From positions 43,478,411 to 43,542,410 of the forward strand of contig JASEVX010000007.1 in assembly GCA_031761405.1 (NCBI GenBank): 64,000 bases of DNA, written 5' to 3'. Shown in pieces: positions 48,001 through 60,000 of the stretch. Each line of letters starts with the position of its first letter. Position 1 is the first letter of the stretch. Made by a program: the position numbers and the translations under genes. This DNA is from Serripes groenlandicus. Taxonomy: Eukaryota > Mollusca > Bivalvia > Cardiida > Cardiidae. The notes below the pieces were generated by a model. That model saw only the letters and a program-made list of their open reading frames with translations, was not told the origin of the DNA and searched no databases.

Positions 48001-51000
48001 TTGAAGGATTTTCATGAAACTTGGGTCACATGTTCACCTCATCAAGGCGACGTGCAGAACCTGCGTCTCGACAATATAGGGTCAAGGTCAAGGTCACGCT
48101 TGAATGTCAAAGGTTTGAGGCTTTATTTCGTGTCCGCTCCATATCTCCCAGACGGCTTGAAGGATTTTCATGAAACTTGGGTCACATGTTTACCTCATCA
48201 AGGCGACGTGCAGAACCCGCGTCTCGACAATATAGGGTCAATGTCAAGGTCACGCTTGAAGGTCAAAGGTTTGAGGCTTTATTTCGTGTCCGCTCCATAT
48301 CTGTCCCAAATTTATAGGTTGGAATGTTTTGAGAGATTTTGACAGATATTTGAGGGGAGACATCTGTTTTTTGCAAAAACAATTCTAGTTTTTGATAATG
48401 TTTAATAAAGCTGATGAACAGAAACAGATTTTTTACGCTTTTCCAAGATTATTACTGACTAAGATGTTTCTGTAATACATTTTGTATTAACACTTTACTA
48501 CATAGAGAAATTTTTTGATGCCTCTGCAGCAGATGACTTTTGTAAACATTTAGGCGAAATTGCTCATTATTAGCATTTTGTCCTTTTGCATCAATTTTTT
48601 GAACTTTTTTGTATAAAGAATACTTTCACTTTAGATTTTTCTTTATTATTTGTTTTGAATAGTTTTTTTCAAAGTTGTTTGCTAAAAAATGTCTGCGTAT
48701 GTATTGTGGGAAAGTGCAATTTCTCTTTTCCCCATGTTTTCAATTGTGTATCTGAAAAAAATTAAAGATGTTTTTATATTGTCCCTAAGTTTTCAAATCA
48801 GACAACTCTAATGGCGTCACAGCTGGTAAGTGATATCCATTTGAGTGTTCTGTTGCGAAGCAATTTAACCAGACTCTTGCGTTGGAAATGTTTTTAACAG
48901 ATGTTGACAGTAAAGTAGCCAAAAAAAGTGTGCGCACTGTAAAATAGTTCACCAATTCTTATTGAATACTCAAAATAGGCAAATAAAAGTGAATAAATTT
49001 GTAATTACACAGTGACTGTTGAAACATGCCTCTGGAAACACAAATATTTATGATTTTGATTCAGTAGATAATTTTGCATGTTAAACCAAATTTGGTTACT
49101 TCTGTGAGATGGCCAGATACGTCTGAGTCACATACATGTTTTCATGCTCAGTATTGGCAGTAGGATCAGATTTCAAGTCTTGTTTTCGCTTTCCCTCTTG
49201 GCTAAATAAATATTCAAATAAATATCCAATACGTTGGTTTTTACAAAAGAATATAAGTTACATTTATGAAGGCACTCAAACACATAGGAATTTATAATTC
49301 ATTCAGCGGAGTAAAGTGATATCGACTTTCTTCTATACAAGGTTTTACGTCGTATGTAAACACAGAAACACTATTGGGTAAAGTGTCCAGGTTATGAACA
49401 TTTGATGTTGATACTTTCGCGCATTTTCTATTTCCTGATCTGAAATTTGTTATGCTTAAACCCCAAACAAATTCAATATACATTTCTATTAATGAAAATC
49501 AGTTTCTTTTGTATTTTGTATGCAGTAAGTGTGTAAACAAAACAAAATTAACAGAATATTGACCCTTATCATTTTTAGCTCACCAGAGCACGTAGTGCTC
49601 AAGGTGAGTTATTGTGATCGCCTTCTGTCCGTCGTCCGTCGTTCGTCGTCCGTCGTTCGTCGTCCTTCGTCAACATTTGCTTGTTACTACTCTAGAGGCA
49701 ACATTTTGCATCCAATGTTTATGAAAGTTTATCAGAACATATATCTCCATCAACTCTAAGCCAAGTTTGAAACTGGGTCATGTGGGGTCAAAAGCTAGGT
49801 CACTAGGTCAAATTTAAGGAAAATCTTGTTAACACTCCTGAAGCCGCATTTTTGGCTTGAGCATGTTGAAACTTTGTCAGAATGTTTGTCTTAGTGATAT
49901 CTAGGCCAAGTTTGAATATAGGTCATGTCGGGTTAAAAACTAGGTCACTAGGCCAAATTGAAGGAAAATCTTGTTAACACTCTGGAAGCCACATTTTAAA
50001 CTTGAGCATGTTGAAACTTTGTCAGAAAGTTTGTCTTGATGATATCTAGACCAAGTTCGAATATGGGTCATGTCCGGTCAAAAACTAGGTCACTAGGCCA
50101 AATTTAAGGAAAATCTTGTTAACACTCTGGAAGCCACATTTTAAACTTGAGCATGTTGAAACTTTGTCAGAAAATTTGACTTAGTGAAATCTAGGTAAAG
50201 TTCGAATATGGGTCATGTCGGGTCAAAACCTAGGTCACAATGCCGAATTTAAGGAAAATCTTGTTAACACTCTGGAAACTTTGTCAGAATATTTGTCTAA
50301 GTAATAACTAGGCCAAGTTCAAATATGAGTCATGTCAGGTCAAAAACTAGGTCACTAGGCCAAATTTAAGGAAAATCTCGTTGACACTCTTGAAGCCGCA
50401 TTTTAAACTTGAGCATGTTGAAACTTTATCAGAAAGTTTATCCTGATGATATCTAGGCCAAGTTCGAATATGGGTCATGTCATCTCAAAAAGTAGGTCAC
50501 TAGACCAAATTTAAGGGAAATCTTGTTAACACTCTGGAAGCCAAATGTTTGGCTTGAGCATGAGATAGTTATGTCTTAAATAGCCCATTCTCAGGTGAGT
50601 GATTCCAGGGCCTCATGGCCCTCTTGTTGTAACCCTTCTCACACCACTATCCATGTTTCTTTGGGGTTACTTTGGTATGTTTCTTGAATTTTGGTTAGTA
50701 AACTCACTCCTTGTCTTACTTCTTGAATGATTTCATAGCCAATGTCTTTTAACCCTTTCTCATATCAGTAAATCTGCAGCATCTTGAAACAATTTAGGCA
50801 AAACTATCGAAAATCCCCATATATGAGGATATAATTACTGGAAGTGTTGAAAAAACATTGCGGCAAAAGGAGAAATTGCTCATTATGAGTAATTTCAATT
50901 TTATCTTTAACTTTTTCAAAAGTTGGCTGCTGCAGAAAAGTCAAAATGGGTCTGCAAGTGAGAAAGTTTTGAAATATCAAATCAGGTTAACACTTTAATA

Positions 51001-54000
51001 CTTGACTATTTTACAGTGAAGTGTTCCAATTGAGAAGCTACCTGTATGAAGGTGACAATACAGGCACATTGCACATAGGAGCAGATCAGATGGCCATTAT
51101 ACAGCATGCAGATGACCTTGAACTCCTTGTGAACGTATATGTGTATGAAGGAGGTACTCTGATACTGCCCAATGACTTTATATGTCACAATGTTGACTTC
51201 TATATTTGGTAAGTCCTTTATAATAAGGATATAGATTTTACTTCCTGAAAATCTACCCTTGAATCGATTTGGTTTTGGAACTAACCATCTATCCAAAATA
51301 CAGTAAATCTGCAGCAAATGATATATCTGGGCAAATATTTTGGAAAACCTCTAAAAAGTAGAGTTTTATTACTGAAAAGAGTTTAAAACTCTGTGGAACA
51401 AGGAGAAAGTGCTCATTTTCAGCAAGTTCAGCAAATTATTTTTTTGCCGCAATGTTTTTAAAAAAATGTCTGCTGCAGAGTGTCAGAAAGCATCATCATG
51501 TGGGAAAGTGTAAAGATGCATAACAAGTGTAAGCATGAAAGTCAAAGGCTTGATTGTTTAATTTAGACAAAGTATTATAATTGAATAGAGTTGAAAACAT
51601 GTTGGTCGTTATGAGCAATTTCTACTTTTGTCACTGTTTTCAAAAGTTATCTGATGCAGATGCTTCAAAATATGTCTGCATGAGGTGAAAAAGTTAATAA
51701 CTGTTAATAGAGAACAGTTTGTATAGAATACCTGTCGAACAAAACTGTCAACTGTTCCTGGGGATTTCAGTGACAACTATCCATACCAACCTGACTGACT
51801 GAAGATCCAGATCACACTGCTAAGAGGCATAGACTCATTACAATTTTACTTGTCACTTAGTCTCAAAGGTCTGTATTTGTGTGACATGGTCCATTCAGGT
51901 AATAACGTTTAATACTACTTACAGGGGAACAGTTGGCGTGTACGACATGTCTGTCGGACAAAACTGTACACTGTACCTGGGGAGTTCCGGTAAAACCACC
52001 CGTACAAACCTGACAGGTACACCCGGTGTGTATGACTTTGTCTCTCTGACTGTTACAGCATTTGGAGAAATCACAAAAATGTATGATCTGACCGGGACAG
52101 ATGATGTCATCAGTTTAAAGGTATGTTGGAGATAATATATATAGGATCTGACATGGGTTGTCATTTCATATAAAGTTTTATTAAACAAGTTCAAGGAATT
52201 TGTTATTAACCAAGCATTTGGCGATCTTAATAACTAATTTCTTGGATGAGTTTAATAAAACTTTTTATGAAATGACAAAGAATTTTGTCAGTAAACCAAC
52301 TGTATAACAATGCCGCCAGTAATTATGCCGAGGTCATATTCAGCTTAGTTAACAAGTTTATTAAAAGTGATACTAAATAAACACTCATGAGATATTCTAT
52401 TTATCACATAAAGTGATTTATGAGGCGTATTTCAATAGAATGTTCTTAACATTTACAATATTTTTAGATGAAATTAACCGGTTTTGGCGCCAAAGTGACT
52501 TAACGTTATGATGTCAAACCACTGACGTGACATCACTTTTATAGTGATTCGGTCATGTTATATTACACACATCACATATAAAGAAATATGTAATGGGTAT
52601 ATTAGATCGGATACAAGCATTGTCATGTGATAAATAGGGAATATCATGTTGCAGTAGCGATACATGTTTTAGTATTGAACTACGAGGGGCTTGGACAATT
52701 GATATCTTGTAAGACCGAATGTCAAGAGAAATGTCTAATTGTCCACACCCCGAGTAAACGATACTTAAACCTGTATCACTACAGCAACATCATTTTCCGG
52801 TTACTATATACCATGTATAACTTTTAAGACGGAATAAAAGAAAAAAAATACAAATTTCTATATTTTATATACAGAAATAACGTGATTTACACTTACACGC
52901 CCCACTGACACATTTTGAATGTCATAACAGCATACATATATGAGTGACTTACCATTACCATATTTGGTATTGTATAGGTCAAATACGGAATTTTAATCCG
53001 TTGTGTTTGAACTGTGCATGATCATCTCCATGTTTTTGTGCCGGAAAAAAAGCAGGTATATAATAAATAGATATTAGATATGATATTGTAATGCTATTTA
53101 GAGTGATATTTATGCACATGGTACTATGTTCTGTCTCAATTTCATAATTTCAATTTCTTTCACTGATTAATTGACATGTTAAAAAGATGTAATTTCTAGT
53201 ATTCTAAGTACTAAGTTCTAAGGCTAACCCTCTCTCACATGCAAATGCATCTGCTGCAGATGTTTTTTGAAAACAATGTTTTTTTAAAACTTTATCCCAT
53301 ATTCATTCTTTAATTTATTTTTTCATATTTTATCTTGATGTTTGCAACGTTGTCTTCTACAGATTTATTGTAATGTTTAACCTTCAAACAAACCCTTGGC
53401 AGCATACAACGTTTGAAAACCTTTGTGGCAAAAGAATAAATTGCAATTTCTCCTTTTGGCACAATCATGGTTTCAACTCATATTAATAATTAATAATATC
53501 TTTCATTTATAGATGTTATCAATATTTTTACCAAGATATTTTCAAAGTCGTCTGATGCAGATTTATTTGTTGTATGTGGGAAGGGGTTAATCTAACTAAA
53601 TATTTTCTTTTTCGCCAGGCTTCCCGTCTCAATGTACAAGGTGGGGGAACGATCCATGCTACACATGTAAACATAGAGGCGGAAGATTTAACAGTGGATG
53701 ATCTGGGTAAAATAGTGGGTGATCTACACTTAATAGCTTGTGATGGTGTGTACTCTGGTACATCTCAATATGGTGGAACAGGTGAGCTAATTTGGTTCTT
53801 CAAAATTTGTTCTTGTCCCATTTTGAACTCCCATGCAAACACCTGAGCGGAAAATGTTATTAACAAAATTGTATAAGTAGGATGTTTAATTTTGAATAGT
53901 TTGAATAAATTGTGCATTAACCCTTTCCCATATATAGGTGCTTTTTAACGCCTCTTCAGCAGACGACTATTGAAATCATTGTAGTAAAAGGAGAAATTGC

Positions 54001-57000
54001 TCAAAACAAGCAATTACTCCATTTACCAAAATGTTTTCAACTTTTTTCAATAATTGTCCTTTCATTCATAGAGAGTTTGCATATGTTTTACTAAATGTTT
54101 TCAAAGTCCTCTGCTGCAGATTTGTTGTTTGTGGGAAAAGGTTAAGAATAAATACTCCTATTAAGCAGTTTTTGCTTCTTAACTAAGCTACTATTCAAAA
54201 GAAGACGGATTCAAAGATGTAAAATAATGTCTGTAATACTAATATACCTGATGTACATGACTTGTAACAACTCTTATTTTGTAAACATCATGAGAAATCG
54301 TGTACTTTCAGCAATTTTTTTTTTTTTCACAATGTTTTCACTAAGTCTTCAATGTTCTTTTCTGCAGGTATATTCTAGTTTGGAAATGTCAAATAGACCA
54401 GATCCGACACATACTGCAAGATTCTGATCTAGATCTTCACAGTCACAAACATTTGAATACAAATTTTGCTGTGTCCTACAATGGAATATTTTTTAAATTA
54501 GCATGGTTCACTGGTCTATTTGACATTTCCAAACAGATAATTTATTGAAACTGTGTTTGTTGATCATAACCCTTTGCCACATACAGACGCATTTTGATGC
54601 CTATGTAGCAGACAACTTTTGCCACAGTGTTGTCACTTCCTTTCAAAAAATTATACTTTCATTTATCGAGATATACCATATCTTTGTAAAGTTACTTTCA
54701 AAGTCGTCTGCTGCAGATTTTATGTATATGGGTAAAAAGGAAAAAAGAACCTTTTTAGTGTTGCCTGCCATGGCAAGGTGACATAAAGAGATCACTTCTC
54801 TGCGTCTCTGTCCTTCATGCTTCCACTTACTGACCTAATGGCAAGTGACACAATTGTTTCTTCAAACACTCTTGTCCTACCTCAAAGTTCATTTCCAATT
54901 TGATCCCATCAAATTGCTGAACATTGTCGTCAAGGTGGAAACATCTTTTTAACTCAATAGAGGCCACATTTTTCATCCAATCTCAATGAAAAATCATCAT
55001 TACATTCCAAGTCCGGTTCGAAAACTGAGTCAAAAACAGATCACTTGGTCAAATTTTAGAAAAACCTTGAGTAACTGGTATAACAAGGTGGTCAAAATGA
55101 TCTTTATTTTCATTTTGGCCAGGGATCTCAGTTCACAGAATTAACTTGTTTCCAATTTGATTATATAAAGGTGCTGGACATGGTGGTCAAGGTGGCGGTA
55201 ATGGACAGTGGACTACAGGAGCTGCTTATGGTCAAGTATTTTCGCCTGTGGATAGAGGATGTAAGGGGGGCAGCTCTACTCTCTCTGGTAGTGGAGGTCG
55301 TGGGGGTGGAGTTATCTACCTCAACATACATGGAATCCTGCAGAATGATGGGGAGATAAGCTGTAATGGTGAGCAGGGAACCGGGGCCTCCGGTGGGGGA
55401 AGTGGAGGTTCCGTTCTAATTGACGTTAATGTTATAAAGGTTGGTATCACTCTGTTTCTTACTTTAGATCACCTTAGCCAAAGGCTCAAGGGGATATATT
55501 CTGATCACTCTCCGTCTGTCGTTGTCGTCCGTCGTTAATTTAACCTTTAACCACTTGATAAATTTCAACTAAACTTCACAGGATTGTCCTTTGGTGGTCC
55601 TCTTTCAAAATTGTTGAAAGGAATGAATTCTATGTAGAAATTTTGTTGCTGGGGCATCAGAATGGAAGTAAAATGGAATTTTCTCTTCTAATTTTTGCTT
55701 GTCCCTTTTTAAAGATAACTTGGTAGGAATGTGTCTTTAGTGAACCTCTTCACATTCTTTTCGAGCCATATTGGTTGAGGATACAACACAATTTCAGGGC
55801 TTCTTGCCAGTCAGTTACATACTGATATATAAAAAACAATTTCACAAAACATTAATAACATAAATACTTCACCAGGAAATGATATTTTCAGAATCAGGAA
55901 AAGGTGACCTGTTAGCATCAGGAATGTGAAGCAGAAGTACAGCCAAACCAGTGTTAAAAACCACCTTGTTTTCCCTGTCTATAGCAACCACACTTTTAAT
56001 TTATTTCCCAATTACCCCTTTTTTGCATAAATGACCCTGCAATTAACGACCACCTTTGTATAGCAATTCTTGTCTATATCAACCACACTTTAAATTACTC
56101 ATTTTCTGCATTAATGACCCTGCAATTAAAGACCATGTGTGAACAAAGACCTGATTAGGTTGGGCTGTATATGTATTTTAACTCATCTGCAGCAGACTGG
56201 TTTTGAAAACATTGCAGAAAAAGGAAAAATTACTCATAAGGAGCATTTTCAACTTTATTCAATAATAAAGCGCTTTTATGTTTAGACTATTTCCATAGTT
56301 TTTGCATAAAATATTTCAAGGTCATCAGCGGTAGATTTGTTGAACATGGTAAAGGGTTAATAATGTAAGTTAACATTCATATTTATCTTATACCAATCGG
56401 GCTCTATTGTAAGTTTTTGTATTTTTTAGGGCTATGGTAAATTCCAAGTGATAGGGGGAGATGGTACACATTATACTCACTCAAGCACAGCCTATATTGG
56501 AGGTGGCGGGTCCGGTGGGAGGATTGCCATGTACTTTAACAGCAATAAAACATACTCAGGATCCTGGGATGTTTATGGAGGGGATAGTACTGTCGAAGAG
56601 AGTGCTGACGGCAGTTCGGGAACAGCTTTCTTCTATCATAATGGTATTTATTCTTATTTAGCCTTTTCCCACATACAAACAATCTCTAGCACATATCTGT
56701 GACAATATGGAAAATCTCCACTCTATAATTGAGAGTAAAATTGTTTAATTTAGTTGAAAAAATAGATGCCAAGAGTAGAAATTGCTTCTGCTCCTTTTGT
56801 CACAATGTTTTCAAAAGTCGTCTGCTGCAAATATGTCAAAATTCATCTTAACCCTTTCCCATATACAGACGCTTTCTGATGTCTCTGCCACCAGGTGACT
56901 TTTGAAAATATTGTGGCAAAAGAGGAAATTGCACATGACGAGCAATTTCTCTTTTTCCCACAATGTTTTCAGCATATAGTTATACATTAATTTATATAAG

Positions 57001-60000
57001 AGTCCCTAATTCATGTCTAGATGTTTACATCTGCTGCAGATTTTTTGTATACATGTGGAAAAGGGTTAATCTTTTCCCAGAAACAGACAACTAAATGATT
57101 ACATTGTCAAAAGAGAGAAATCTCTTGAAACGAGCAATTTCTGCTTTTCCCACAGTATTTCAAACTCTGTATCAAAATTGTAATTTCAATGTTCTAGAGA
57201 TATCAATATTTTAATCCAAGGAAAGCCTATCCGGCCAACCTGTTGTTGCAGAATTTCACAATGTCGACTCATCCGTGTTGAAAATTAGATTACTCCATTT
57301 GTCTTCTGACAGAAAATTTGGTAAAATTTAATGTTTAAGTGGCAAACAATGCAGATTTCAGGAGAGACAGCTTGTTTCAAAAGATGTTTTGGAAGATTTG
57401 TGGCAAACATATCCTCAAAAGTGTTTGAGCTATGAAACTTTACAAGAATGCTTCTCAGCTTGAGAAGTTGTGCACCTGGGATTTCATTTTTGCCACAATT
57501 TTTTTTTATCAGAGTTATGGCTTGTGACTTAGTTCAAGTTTTAAGAGTAGAATATTTGTGTTGCACAAATTTTCATATATACATTTTTGAGTTACAGTTA
57601 CCAAACTGTACAGGAATGTTTATCGGCATGTACATGTATATTTGTTGTTGATCTGGGTTGGTTTAAAAAGCATGTGTAGATGTACACCTTGGAGTTTTGT
57701 TCTTTTGGCGGAAGTTGAGTTTAAAGACTGTAATGCAGCCACATTTATGCCGTTGATGTATTAACTTCTATTTTATCAAGGCCTGATAACATGTGGGATG
57801 GTGTAAGCGATAGACATATGTTTTAATCTAAAAAGAGTAACCTTTAGTTGTTATATATTTTGGTGATATTGGAACTCATATTGTAACAAATATCTTCTAT
57901 ATTATTTGCCACAAATTCACCTGCACAAGTGACAAAGTTTGACATTTGGTAGTTGTAGTCAAAGACAAACAACTATGTCAGAAAATACTGCCACATTGCA
58001 AAATAAAAACCTATTAACTTGGGGGAGTATTATGCATTTAGATTTTATCGCTGGTGAACCCTTTTACAAAATTGAACAGTTAGATAATTTTTAGGATTAA
58101 TCAATAGGTTTATCTTGTTTTCAGTGTTTGAACACTCCACCTTACTGATCAACAATATCGGAAGAGGTATATCAGGAAAACAAGGAGTTATAATGGATTA
58201 CAATGATTTATCATCAGACACTACTCATACTTGGTTCTTACCTCACCATGGTAGCAACAACAGATTCCCCACAGGTAAAGTCATTACAAATATGTCTCTA
58301 TTTTGTGATCAGGTGAGCTCATGTTATCACTCACTGTCTGTCAGTGTCGTTGTTGACAGTCTGTTATCATTTTCCTATGAACATCTTCGAACCAGTGAAC
58401 CAATTTCAATGTCGCATACTCTTGTTATTTTCTGTACACCCTTTAACAAAATATAAGATTCAGTAAGTTTTCATCCTTCCAAATATGAAATTTCAAAACA
58501 AAAAGGTTACAATTTTCTGTGGCGTTTCTTGGTAGGGATCACCTCTCCATCGTCTGTATTTCCTGCATGCTTTGACTTGATTTCAGATGATTGAAAGACA
58601 CAATTAGATGGAACATCATGATCAGACTGCATAAAGGCACAGCTAGATATTTGTGGACACATGACTCATTTGACTTGTAATCTAATTTCAGACACCAATT
58701 CTTACCGGTTTGATGAACTTCAAATCTATGGCAATGCTCACTTGGCTGTTCTTACTGACCCCATCGGAGACCCAGCTTACTTACACTTTACGAATATGAT
58801 AGGAGACAGAACAGGAGCTATACATGTGGGCCCAAACCAAACAATGGATCTAAACAGAGACAAGATTGACCTTCCATTCAATGTCCATGTCTATCCAGAA
58901 GGTTATCTGGGGCTTGCACCTGATACCTATGTACAGGACATTGATATTTATCTGAACGGTACTCTAGGCAATGTTAGAAATCTAGTCTTACATCACGAAG
59001 CATCCATGTGGCTGTATAAGGAAGGTCGTACAGAAAACTTGGAGGCTGGTTTCTACACATTTGAGTCAGTGCACGTTAAAACGGGTGGTTACCTTCATAT
59101 GATCACTGACCCTGTTAAAGACGAAGGGATACAGTTTGAGACGGTTTCAACTCACATCGATGGAGGAGGACTTATAAGGGGAACGCATATTTATTTCATA
59201 TCCACAAACCTAACCATAGATTCGGGTGGTGTCATGAATGCTGATGAATTGGGTTATCGTGTAACCGACGATGATAATGGGACGACTGGAATGTATGGGC
59301 TTATAAATCCTGGGCGTAAAGGTTTGGGCTCAGGAGCTGGACATGGTGGTAGTGGTGGCCGACCTGAAGGTATAATACAACAATATTATACAATCTTTCT
59401 ACTTCATTCTTTGTTGAGGTTTCTTCCCAAATATACCTCCCTTCTTTGTCTGCAACAGCTCAAATATATTAATTTTCCAGTTTGTCATTGAATAAGTCAC
59501 ATAAAAACCTACATTTGGTGTTTAGAGTTATTTTGATCTACCTGTAAGTTAACCTTCTCATGTTCAAAAAGATTCTCCAGAATCTTCTGTGATGCATAAA
59601 CAATAGAATTGTAAAATTGGAAAATCTGATTCAGACTTCAGATATTTAGGCTGATTTGAGTCCTCACTGTTTGCTGATTTCTTAAAGGAATTTCCTATAA
59701 TTTAGTTTCTTTATTTCATGTGAGATGAAAAACTTTAACCCTTTGCCACATACAGAAGCATAATTAATGAATTTAATTGAACGTATTTTGAGAAAAGGAT
59801 TTGAAGGAAAAGAATGATTTGTAATAACCTGAATTTTGAAATATTTGTTGTAGGTTTTACAAAGGGTGGCAGTGCATATGGCAACATTTATCAGCCCAAT
59901 CTATTTGGCTCAGCAGGGGGCGGGGCTGGTGGGGGAAGAGGTGGAGGACGAATATGGATCAACGTCTCTCACACCTTACACAACGATGGAAGCCTCACAG

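Larger units (their letters stand above)
47546..51016 (+). other. Intron 17 (3.5 kb): two HINE-like elements, MITEs
   Basis: HINE-like element 47583-48388, decayed MITE 48490-48715, unrecognised AT-rich DNA 48720-49570, HINE-like element 49577-50626 and older MITE 50749-50977, ending about 40 bases before the acceptor. Confidence 0.8.

Noticed and set aside
47668..48342. 224-codon open frame on the + strand
   Set aside because: It is four copies of a ~155-bp tandem unit inside a HINE-like element; the frame exists only because the unit has no stop in that phase.
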